From assembly GCA_903915125.1 (NCBI GenBank), contig CAIWRR010000274.1, positions 1-36,802 of the forward strand: a stretch of DNA of 36,802 nt, written 5' to 3'. The stretch is from Candidatus Firestoneibacteriota bacterium. Lineage in GTDB: Bacteria > Oederibacteriota > D2-FULL-39-29 > CAIOVX01. Of this stretch, positions 22,279 to 29,664 are shown piece by piece; the stretch's first letter is position 1, and each line of letters starts with the position of its first letter. Under the pieces are notes generated by a model that had not been told where the DNA came from, did no database searches, and was given only the letters and a program-made list of their open reading frames with translations. Made by a program: the position numbers and the translations under genes.

Positions 22279-23352
22279 TCAGATTAAAGAAGCAACAGTC
22301 CTTTTATCAAGAACTTTTACAAGCTCGAGCAGCAGTTTTACGCTGTTTTCGTAATCGTCCAGGTGAATTATGGACGCATGGCTGTGAATGTATCTGGTGG
22401 GCACTCCGATTACCAGGGAAGGAACCCCCCGCGAGTGGAAATGAATCACGCCTCCGTCAGTGGCGCCTCCCGGAAGAGCGGCAAACTGATAAGGTATCTT
22501 GTGTTTTTTTGCGGTCGCGACAGCGAGGTTGCGAAGCTTCGTGTTGGGAATCATTCCGGAGTCAAGTATCTTTATGAAAGGGCCTTTGCCGAGCTTCCCC
22601 GGCATCTGGTCCTGCGAGACTCCCGGCACATCCGCGGCAATTCCGACTTCAGCTATCAGGCAAACATCCGGGTCTACAACATTGGCGGAAGTCCTGGCCC
22701 CGCGAAGCCCCACCTCTTCCTGGACGGTCCCGACCCCATAAACCGTGTTAGGATGTTTGACGCCCTTAAGCGCCCGTATTACTTCAACAAAGAGCGCGCA
22801 GCCGGCGCGGTCATCCAGCGCTTTCGCGAGTATTGTTTTGCCGTTCTTTAGTATTTGAAACTTGCTGTCCGGTATCACAGGGTCTCCCGGGCGGATTCCT
22901 AACTCTTCCTCCGCTTCGGACTTGGAGAGAGCCCCGACATCGATGAACATATCCTTTTTCTCGACCATCTTTTTTATTTCTTCAGCGCCCATAATATGCG
23001 GCGGTTTGGAACCTACGACTCCGGGGACATCCCCCTTGCAGGTTTTTATTATTACCCGCTGGGAAAGGATAACACCGTCATACCAGCCGCCAAGAGGAAG
23101 AAACCGGATAAACCCCTCGTCAGTGATATGCTTGACCATGAAACCTATCTCATCCATGTGACCGGGTATCATTATTTTCGGATCTTTCGAAGCCCCTTCT
23201 TTTTTAAAAATGATGCTTCCAAGGCGGTCGTTCTCCACTTCAGCGCTGCCTCTCAGCTTCTGCTTGAGCAGCTCCTTGATCTCGGTTTCGTACCCTGAGA
23301 CTCCGGAGGCTTCCGTAAGTTCTTTGAGCAATTCAATACTCTCTTTTCTCAT
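22279..23352 (-). CDS. M42 family metallo-aminopeptidase (glutamyl aminopeptidase/endoglucanase-M-like)
   Basis: 357 aa, the normal length. The co-catalytic metal site is complete: H65 in MIPGHMDEIGFMV, D180 in AKALDDRAGC, E212/E213 in GTVQEEVGLRGA, a D/E in IAEVGIAADVPG near 235-241, and H323 in PTRYIHSHAS. M42 enzymes form large tetrahedral dodecamers in the cytoplasm and trim amino acids from peptides produced by the proteasome or other proteases; some members were once named cellulases, without good support. AGAGGAGC precedes the ATG. It is the last gene before the terminator at 22225-22259 and follows the DUF3307 gene by 61 bases. Confidence 0.95.
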   Translation of the reverse strand: MRKESIELLKELTEASGVSGYETEIKELLKQKLRGSAEVENDRLGSIIFKKEGASKDPKIMIPGHMDEIGFMVKHITDEGFIRFLPLGGWYDGVILSQRVIIKTCKGDVPGVVGSKPPHIMGAEEIKKMVEKKDMFIDVGALSKSEAEEELGIRPGDPVIPDSKFQILKNGKTILAKALDDRAGCALFVEVIRALKGVKHPNTVYGVGTVQEEVGLRGARTSANVVDPDVCLIAEVGIAADVPGVSQDQMPGKLGKGPFIKILDSGMIPNTKLRNLAVATAKKHKIPYQFAALPGGATDGGVIHFHSRGVPSLVIGVPTRYIHSHASIIHLDDYENSVKLLLELVKVLDKRTVASLI

Positions 23353-23413
23353 GCTGCTCCTCTAAATTTAATGTTGAAAATAGCGTTTATTTGAAACGGC
23401 GGGAGGGAAAGAC

Positions 23414-24139
23414 TCAGACCGTAAGCCTCATAAGAACGCCTATCAGAACAGCGGCTATTCCGCTGATCCTGTAATCCAAAACACCCATCTTTCCGTTTTT
23501 GACCAAGATGAACCCTGCAAGGAACATTAGAAGCGGCAGAATGTACCAGGCCTGTCCGTAAGCTCCCGCAAGAAAGATGCCGAGCCCGATAACCGCCCTT
23601 GACCCAATGCCGTAATATTTCATAAGCAGCCCCGGAAAGGTCACGCCTTCCTTCTTGTCGCCCTTAATTGTTTTCTTTATGTATTCCTGCAGGACGAACA
23701 TGCCGTAGGTGAGTACGATAAGCCAGATTGCAACCATGACAAGCTTGGGATCATTGTAAATCTTTTCCAGCCGGGATAAGCAGGCCGGGAACGGGTCCGG
23801 ATTTACCTTGAAGCAGCCGACGGCGATCACCGCGGCAACGCTGACATGCAGTAACTGGTCAAAGAGGAATGTCCAGAGATTGTTCCGTTCAACGTGCAGG
23901 TTGATGATAATTTTGGCTTTGTCCTGGAAAATATGCACCACCCAGGAGATCACAAGGAAGGCGATTACGATTCTATTATGAAGATACGGAAGGGCAAAGA
24001 GAAAACCGCAGAGGCCTGCAATGCTGCCGTGCAGGAGCACGCCCCAGCTGTACTTGACTTTTATCTTGAAAATCCCGTTGGTCTGAAGAAGGAAATCAGC
24101 CGTCAGGTGCGCGAGCAGCAGGCGCCAAAAAAGGAACAT
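23414..24139 (-). CDS. DUF3307-domain membrane protein
   Basis: 241 aa polytopic membrane protein with about six to seven hydrophobic segments. The opening FLFWRLLLAHLTADFLLQTNGIFKIK matches the DUF3307 family pattern (LLxAHLLADFxLQ), and the VVHIFQDKAKI and FDQLLHVSVAAV segments are also of that type. The family has no settled function. The C-terminal part (residues 135-241) adds further helices. It starts 15 bases after the SpoIID-like gene, so it belongs to the same transcript. The role in the envelope unit is not visible from its sequence. Confidence 0.8.
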   Translation of the reverse strand: MFLFWRLLLAHLTADFLLQTNGIFKIKVKYSWGVLLHGSIAGLCGFLFALPYLHNRIVIAFLVISWVVHIFQDKAKIIINLHVERNNLWTFLFDQLLHVSVAAVIAVGCFKVNPDPFPACLSRLEKIYNDPKLVMVAIWLIVLTYGMFVLQEYIKKTIKGDKKEGVTFPGLLMKYYGIGSRAVIGLGIFLAGAYGQAWYILPLLMFLAGFILVKNGKMGVLDYRISGIAAVLIGVLMRLTV

Positions 24140-24154
24140 TTTGAGGTCCCTCCC

Positions 24155-26152
24155 CTAATAGACTGCTTTTACTTCGGATTCGGTAAAATAATGGCTCAGT
24201 ATATCCCTGTAACTGAAACCGGCTTTTGCCATACCTGCGGCGCCGTCCTGGCACATCCCAACCCCATGCCCCCAACCCGCTCCATAAACAAAACTTCCTT
24301 CAAATTTTACCATATTGCTGCGAAGGCCCGGAATTATAGACCTGACACGCTCGCCGGTAAATATTTTTTCTCCGTTCTTTGCTTCTTTAATATAGCCGAA
24401 ATTGTCCCTTTTAACAACCATAATTTCCTTTTCAGGTTTATCAAGAATCTTGAACCATCTGTAATTAGAATCCTTTCGGCAGTAGGAGTCCGGACCGGAT
24501 TTTATCCACCGGTCCAGCAGCTCCGGAGTCAAAGGCCAGTTATTGAACAGCCCGCCGTCCGCAACAGCAGGAAAGTCCAAAACGCCCTTGAAGACCTTCA
24601 GAGACTCCGAACTCCAGACATCCTCCACGTTTCTCGTATGTCCGCCGCAGTTAGAGAAGAAAAATGAGGTCACGACGCTGCCGCTGCTGAGAAGCAGCTC
24701 CCCTTTTGTCGCTTCAACGGCCCTGGTGGCAGACTTGCTCTCGCTCCCTACCCCGCTGTACGCCTGGCAGTGCACCTCGGCGCAAACATCCGCATTCGGA
24801 TGCGTCTTCATGCCGATTTTACCGTAGGCGTAGCTTCTTGCCACGACAGCCTGAGCCTTGAGGGCGTCCTCAGCGGCTGAAACGCTGATCTCGGAAGGCA
24901 CAACACTGAACAGATACTCATCCAGGGGAAGCACGTTCACAAGGGAAAGGCCTTTCTCCGAAAATGAGACTTCCAGGTTCCCGCGGAAACTCCGGTCCTC
25001 GTTATTCGACCAGAAGGAACCTTTGTTCAGGGTGACATCGTAAATCGTAAAGGTTTCAGTCCCGCCCGGGTTCTCAAAAAGGACCCGGTCATTGCCTGAA
25101 AAACGTTCCTTTACCAGCTCTTTTCCGTCAGGGTTTTTTATGCGGAATTTTCCGCCGGAAGCATTTACGCGAAACTCCTTCTCGGGAGCAGCCGCGCCGA
25201 TCTTTTTGCCTGAGAGAATAAAATTCACGGCTCCGCCGCACTTAATCCTGATTGAATCAACCCCGGAAAGCAGCAGCACCCTGACAACCGGATTCTTCTC
25301 CCTCCCCGGGAGCAGGCGCACGCGCGGACATTTCTTTTCTTTTCTTCCGGACTCCTGCGCCTTCTCATCGCTCTGACGCTCTGCGACTGGTATCCCGGCC
25401 GCCAGATTCTTCATCCGGGCAGCTACGCCGGGATATTCAGGTTCTATCAAAGAGAAACGGCTCAGCGCTGCGTAGGCTCCGCGGGAATCCCCCCGGGACT
25501 CTTTAATATCTGCTATCTTTAGCTGCAGATAGTAGCGGCTTGAGTCCGATCTCAGCGCCTCTATGTAAAGACCAAGGGCTTTTTCCGCGTCGCCGGAAGC
25601 CTGATACGCATCGGCAAGTTTTTGTTTTACGGCAGCCGAGAACGGGTTCAGTTTAAGCGCTGAGGAAAAACGGGCCTCCGCTTCTGCGGCTTTGCCGGCA
25701 GCTTCCGCGCAACAGCCCGAGAGCACCAGCGCGTAAAATCTTTCAAACTTCTGCTGACCGGCTTCCGGAAGGGTCAACTTCTCCGCTTCCGCTGACGCGG
25801 CTTCGAATTTACCGGCATGGTAAAGGCACAACGCAAGATTTAGCTGCCTGAAATTGTCCTCTTTGAGCTTTAGCGAAGCTCCGTAACACACAGCGGCCTC
25901 GGAAAACCTGCCGGTATCCTTGTAAAGACAGGCGAGATTGGCAAGAACTTCATCGTCATTTTTGATATTGAGGGAAGATTTATACTTTTCTTCAGCCGCT
26001 TTGTAATCGCCGAGATAGTACGAAGCATTGGCCTCCCTGAAACTCAATCCGGCCCTGTCCTCCATCAAGATAGGCTTCGGCGAGCAGGCGGCAAGCAGCA
26101 ATAGCAATAATAGCATGGGTATGAGTATATATTTTTTGCGTTCTGTCAGCAT
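24155..26152 (-). CDS. TPR-SpoIID/LytB-domain lipoprotein
   Basis: 665 aa from ATG 26152. A lipoprotein signal (YILIPMLLLLLLLAAC, lipobox LAAC) is followed by about five to six TPR units (residues 35-230), a beta-rich middle region, and a C-terminal SpoIID domain: VLPLDEYLFSVVPSEIS, ALKAQAVVARSYAYGKIG, HCQAYSGVGSES, FFSNCGGHTRNVEDVW and GWGHGVGMCQDGAAGMAKAG. SpoIID is a lytic transglycosylase acting on denuded peptidoglycan; SpoIID-like proteins are found in many non-spore-formers. An earlier in-frame ATG at 26185 overlaps the tonB stop, but the later one has AAGGA close by and gives a proper signal sequence. The TPR part suggests a scaffold role on the periplasmic side of the membrane. Confidence 0.92.
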   Translation of the reverse strand: MLTERKKYILIPMLLLLLLLAACSPKPILMEDRAGLSFREANASYYLGDYKAAEEKYKSSLNIKNDDEVLANLACLYKDTGRFSEAAVCYGASLKLKEDNFRQLNLALCLYHAGKFEAASAEAEKLTLPEAGQQKFERFYALVLSGCCAEAAGKAAEAEARFSSALKLNPFSAAVKQKLADAYQASGDAEKALGLYIEALRSDSSRYYLQLKIADIKESRGDSRGAYAALSRFSLIEPEYPGVAARMKNLAAGIPVAERQSDEKAQESGRKEKKCPRVRLLPGREKNPVVRVLLLSGVDSIRIKCGGAVNFILSGKKIGAAAPEKEFRVNASGGKFRIKNPDGKELVKERFSGNDRVLFENPGGTETFTIYDVTLNKGSFWSNNEDRSFRGNLEVSFSEKGLSLVNVLPLDEYLFSVVPSEISVSAAEDALKAQAVVARSYAYGKIGMKTHPNADVCAEVHCQAYSGVGSESKSATRAVEATKGELLLSSGSVVTSFFFSNCGGHTRNVEDVWSSESLKVFKGVLDFPAVADGGLFNNWPLTPELLDRWIKSGPDSYCRKDSNYRWFKILDKPEKEIMVVKRDNFGYIKEAKNGEKIFTGERVRSIIPGLRSNMVKFEGSFVYGAGWGHGVGMCQDGAAGMAKAGFSYRDILSHYFTESEVKAVY

Positions 26153-26181
26153 TTTTCCTTCGACGGGCGGAATACAGGAGG

Positions 26182-26922
26182 TCATTTCTTAAGGTTAAAT
26201 TTGAAAGTTATCTTTCCTTCCTGGTCAATCGGCCTGGCCGAGATCGGCAGGGAGTCAAATTTCCATTTCAACATACAACCGGTAACCAGGGAGTCCATAT
26301 CTTTAGAACCGCAGGTCTTTATCAACTTCACATCATTGACATCTCCGCCGGGCTTAACAGTTATCTGAACCTGCACAGCCCCTTCTATCCCCTGCCGCTT
26401 TGCCCATTCGGGGTATCCCGGCATAACCTTGCTGATTATTCCGCGCGATGCGATAGCCCCGGAAATCTCAAGGTTGCCGTTTGCCATTCCCGGGTTTTCG
26501 GTGTCCTCGCCGTAACCGCCGCCCAGCACCGGGCCTTCCAGCGGCCCGTCGGAGTTCTTCATCGCGGATTCATCCATTCCTATGGGAGTTTCCTTGTGGA
26601 GCTTTATAATATCATCGCCGGATTTTTGAACGACCGTCTGCTTTGAAATAACCTGCTTGGTTTTTATTTTCGAAGCTATCTTCTCCGGTTTTGCCGCGAT
26701 TTTACCGCTCTTAATTCCGGTATTCGCGGAAACATCGCCTTTCTGCCCCAGGCCCTTGCCGTAAGGCATCTCGCCGAGCAGGGTCACCTCCGTCAGGTAG
26801 ACGGATTTACCCGTGCCATTGGAAACGACAAACCCTGCAAGCAAAGCGAGCAGTATCCCGTGAAACAGCAGGGATATTAAGAGGGTGCCGGATAAAGTCC
26901 TGTCTTTTGTGAGAGCCGACAT
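26182..26922 (-). CDS. tonB: TonB-family energy transducer
   Basis: 246 aa. One N-terminal transmembrane helix (about 11-33, SGTLLISLLFHGILLALLAG, with the usual SxxxH-type His) anchors it, followed by a Lys/Gly-rich periplasmic linker and a C-terminal TonB domain: MPGYPEWAKRQGIEGAVQVQITV, GGDVNDVKLIKTCGSKDMDSLV, and WKFDSLP. It carries energy from ExbB/ExbD to an outer-membrane protein. The linker lacks the long proline-lysine repeats of E. coli TonB. AGGAG precedes the ATG and it lies 10 bases after exbD. The obvious candidate partner is the barrel encoded upstream at 28096-29664. Confidence 0.93.
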   Translation of the reverse strand: MSALTKDRTLSGTLLISLLFHGILLALLAGFVVSNGTGKSVYLTEVTLLGEMPYGKGLGQKGDVSANTGIKSGKIAAKPEKIASKIKTKQVISKQTVVQKSGDDIIKLHKETPIGMDESAMKNSDGPLEGPVLGGGYGEDTENPGMANGNLEISGAIASRGIISKVMPGYPEWAKRQGIEGAVQVQITVKPGGDVNDVKLIKTCGSKDMDSLVTGCMLKWKFDSLPISARPIDQEGKITFKFNLKK

Positions 26923-26932
26923 TTTTCTCCTG

Positions 26933-27349
26933 TTATTTTAAGGTGGCTTCTATTTTTTCCGCGGCGATTGCCATTTTAAAGGCTCCGGCTTTCTTTGCCG
27001 CGTCCATCACCATAACGACAAAACCGTGGGATACGTCTTTATCAGCGTTGATTATGACCGTCTTCTCTTTCTCGAATTTCAGCATATCCTCAAGGAGCGG
27101 CTGAACGCTGTTCTCATCCGTCAGTTTTTCGTTAATGTAGATCTTTCTGTCGACGGTTATGGTCACCGTTATGTTCCTCTCGGGAGACGTGTCGGCGGTC
27201 ACCGCAGAAGGAAGTTTCACATTGATTCCGCCCTGGAGTATGAGCGGCGTGGTCACCATGAAGACCACCAGCAGAACCAGCGCGACATCCGTAAGCGGCG
27301 TCACGTTAATCTCAGATATTATTTTATGTTCGGGCCTGTATCTTCTCAT
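26933..27349 (-). CDS. exbD: ExbD/TolR-family biopolymer transport protein
   Basis: 138 aa, typical ExbD length. A single transmembrane helix near residues 18-40 carries the conserved membrane Asp (D21 in VTPLTDVALVLLVVFMVTTP), which takes part in proton conduction. The periplasmic domain ends in the usual DKDVSHGFVVMVMDAAKKAGAFKMAIA block. It works with ExbB as the motor driving TonB. GGAGGAAAT lies right before the ATG. It is between exbB (13-base gap) and tonB. Confidence 0.96.
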   Translation of the reverse strand: MRRYRPEHKIISEINVTPLTDVALVLLVVFMVTTPLILQGGINVKLPSAVTADTSPERNITVTITVDRKIYINEKLTDENSVQPLLEDMLKFEKEKTVIINADKDVSHGFVVMVMDAAKKAGAFKMAIAAEKIEATLK

Positions 27350-27362
27350 ATTTCCTCCGCCC

Positions 27363-28004
27363 CTACTTTTTGATCAGGTCAATGAATTCCGACGCGGCAT
27401 CATCAAGATAGACCGTAACCTCGCGGACTGACCTCATGAAATAATTGTAAAAAACAACGGAGATAACCGCCACAAAAAGCCCGGCCGCCGTGTTAATAAG
27501 CGCTTCGGAGATGCCTTTTGAAACTACAGAAGGACCCATTGCCGAATGCTCGGAGAGCGCGCGAAAAGCATTAATTATCCCGAGCACGGTTCCAAAAAGT
27601 CCTATGTAGAGGGAGGTGTTGCCGATGGTGCCGACAATGCCAAGGTTTTTCTCAAGCCCGACCAGCTCCTTGTCCACTGTGCGGTTCGCAAGATCGGTCA
27701 GGGACTCCTTATTCATACTGTGGGAGTAAATAACAGTCTTTAGCACAGTCGTAAGCGGGCAGTAAACCTTGAAGAAAAACCACCTCACCCTAAAACTATC
27801 GCAGAAGGCGACCGCGTCCGAGATCTTTCCCTCCAGGATAAGGCTTCTCACCCGGGTCTTGACCCGTTCCAACACTTTTGCCCTTATGCCGTAAAACACC
27901 TTAAGCCGTTCAATGATGACTGCAACGGAGATCACCGAACAACCCAGCAGAACATAGATTACTATGCCTCCGTTCTTAAGCATTTCCAGAAAACTCGTGT
28001 CCAT
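27363..28004 (-). CDS. exbB: ExbB/TolQ/MotA-family proton channel protein
   Basis: 213 aa. It has the three-helix ExbB layout: an N-terminal helix (GGIVIYVLLGCSVISVAVIIERL, about 12-34), a cytoplasmic loop, and the conserved pair (LGIVGTIGNTSLYIGLFGTVLGIINAF, about 118-145, and LINTAAGLFVAVISVVFYNYF, about 166-186), which forms the proton pore with ExbD. AGGAGGTTGT is an excellent ribosome-binding site before the ATG. The 91-base spacer upstream holds a predicted folded RNA element. Assignment as ExbB rather than TolQ rests on the tonB gene next to it. Confidence 0.95.
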   Translation of the reverse strand: MDTSFLEMLKNGGIVIYVLLGCSVISVAVIIERLKVFYGIRAKVLERVKTRVRSLILEGKISDAVAFCDSFRVRWFFFKVYCPLTTVLKTVIYSHSMNKESLTDLANRTVDKELVGLEKNLGIVGTIGNTSLYIGLFGTVLGIINAFRALSEHSAMGPSVVSKGISEALINTAAGLFVAVISVVFYNYFMRSVREVTVYLDDAASEFIDLIKK

Positions 28005-28030
28005 ACAACCTCCTATTTTCCCGCCGTTTT

Positions 28031-28091
28031 GGCGCAGATTCCTGTTTAAGAAGACAGCGCTGCCGGAGAAAAGTTCCGCCAGCTTTGCGCC
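28031..28091 (-). other. Predicted three-way RNA structure between barrel gene and exbB
   Basis: On the minus strand an outer stem pairs GGCGCA (28091-28086) with TGCGCC (28036-28031). Inside it are two hairpins: 28083-28075 with 28067-28059 (9 bases with one G-G mismatch, 7-base loop) and CTGT/ACAG at 28057-28042. No T-run follows, so it is not a standard terminator. It may be an mRNA processing or stability element. Derived by eye only. Confidence 0.45.
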
Positions 28092-28095
28092 TTTC

Positions 28096-29664
28096 TTATA
28101 ATTTCACATCCAGACCGGCCGAAAGAAACGCGCCTGTCAGCGCCCTGTCTTTTATAATCTCAGCATTCTGATTCAGCAGGTTGTCTCCGGCTATAAAAAC
28201 GGTGAGCCAGCCCGAAAGCTCTTTTGAAAGTTTCAGCCCGGCAAGCAGGCGGCCAGGCACCGTGCCTGAGTTTGTCTCGCTGTAATTCATCTCGCTCTTG
28301 TACTCAAATGTTGCCGTGAAATTCCAGCCGGAATCAGCATACTCTCCGCGAAGCAGCAAAGCGTGCTGGGGCATGTACGGCACGAATCTTCCGGGAAGGC
28401 CGTTTAGAGTGCTCATAAACGTGTATTTTAGCGACTGCGTGAAATTGGACGATAGCTTCCAGCTCTCGTTAAAATTCATTCCGGCAACCGACACCCCTGC
28501 GATATTAACCGGGCGAAGAATATCCGGCACCGGGGCGGCTTCCGTCTCATAAGTGATAAGGTTTTCAACTTCCCTGCGGAAAATCTCAAGCGAGACCGGC
28601 AAGTCGTTCGTTATCTTATGCTGCAGCCCTGTCGTCAGAGAGAACCAGTCGTTCTCGGAGTTTAGGCTTGCAGGAACATCCATTGGCCGTTGCGCGAATA
28701 GTTCCGAAGCCCGCGGGAACAAAAGCCCCGGGGAATATGACGCGTAGACCGTGGTATTGCCGTCAATGTCCGCGCTCGCCGAAACGGAGGGATTTAACCT
28801 GATCTGATCATACCTGATTCCGGCGTTGAGCAGTACAGGGTTAAGATTGAACTTCGCGGCGGCTGACACGGAGTACAGCTGCCCGAAGAGAGAATCAGTC
28901 CTGAGCTCCGCGTTCACTGAACCAAGTATCGTGTTGTCTCTCCCGGTTATCCTAAAATCTCCCCCCGCAAAGACCGCAAGGAAGTTATCTGCGTAACCTA
29001 TCTTTTCAAGAGTCGTTCTGGCAGCTTTCATGCCGCCCTTCAATTTCAGGCCCTCGGACGAGCTGCCGGACAATGCTATGTCCGCCTCGACCAGATCGTC
29101 GCGATATTCATCCGACGAATAGGCAAGCGACGGAGACGTCCTGAAAGCCGAGCCGTTTTTATAGATAAGAGATATCGCGGCGTCCAGGGATTTTTCAAAT
29201 GAAGCGCTGACATCAAGGTTCAATGTTCCCGCATCGTAACCGTTGTCAGTCACCTGGCAGCGCCTGCTGTCCTTCTCCGCCTTAAGCAGCAGGCTGTACC
29301 TGCCGAAGGTTTCCCCGTAGATCAGCTTTCCATATAGGGACGAAAATGACCCGCACGCGCCAAGCAGCTCAACGAGCCTTGCGCTGCTTTTCCTATTCTC
29401 TCCCAGTTCCGGAGCCGAGCCCTTGCCATTGTCCAGGTAGGGCCCCTTGATGAACTGCAGTTCCATCAGAGGAGTTTCTTTCGGAGGCAGCGGGTAGTTC
29501 TCCGGCAGGAGTTCCTTCTTTTCGCCGCCAACCTTGATTTCGCTCTCTCCGGTAATGACCACATCGGGTAGGACAAAGACCGGCTCGCGTTCTTTTTTCT
29601 CCATTTCCTGCGCGAAAAAGACTGACGGAATAAGCAGGGCTGCCAGGAAGATGATTTTTTTCAT
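28096..29664 (-). CDS. Outer-membrane beta-barrel related to TonB-dependent receptors, no evident plug
   Basis: 522 aa with signal peptide MKKIIFLAALLIPSVFFA. Near the N-terminus, VFVLPDVVITGE (about 29-40) resembles the TonB box/plug start of TonB-dependent receptors. The usual plug of some 130 residues is missing: a linker of about 50 residues rich in Pro and Lys leads directly into amphipathic strands (GSFSSLYGKLIYGETFGRYSLLL onward). The C-terminal half has receptor-barrel hallmarks such as VYASYSPGLLFPRASELFA and NSENDWFSLTTGLQHKI, and it ends AFLSAGLDVKL, like a final outer-membrane strand but with Leu instead of Phe. The start overlaps the TPR gene stop (ATGA). Next genes are exbB, exbD and tonB, so it is the expected client of that motor. 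Transport substrate, if any, is unknown. Confidence 0.85.
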   Translation of the reverse strand: MKKIIFLAALLIPSVFFAQEMEKKEREPVFVLPDVVITGESEIKVGGEKKELLPENYPLPPKETPLMELQFIKGPYLDNGKGSAPELGENRKSSARLVELLGACGSFSSLYGKLIYGETFGRYSLLLKAEKDSRRCQVTDNGYDAGTLNLDVSASFEKSLDAAISLIYKNGSAFRTSPSLAYSSDEYRDDLVEADIALSGSSSEGLKLKGGMKAARTTLEKIGYADNFLAVFAGGDFRITGRDNTILGSVNAELRTDSLFGQLYSVSAAAKFNLNPVLLNAGIRYDQIRLNPSVSASADIDGNTTVYASYSPGLLFPRASELFAQRPMDVPASLNSENDWFSLTTGLQHKITNDLPVSLEIFRREVENLITYETEAAPVPDILRPVNIAGVSVAGMNFNESWKLSSNFTQSLKYTFMSTLNGLPGRFVPYMPQHALLLRGEYADSGWNFTATFEYKSEMNYSETNSGTVPGRLLAGLKLSKELSGWLTVFIAGDNLLNQNAEIIKDRALTGAFLSAGLDVKL

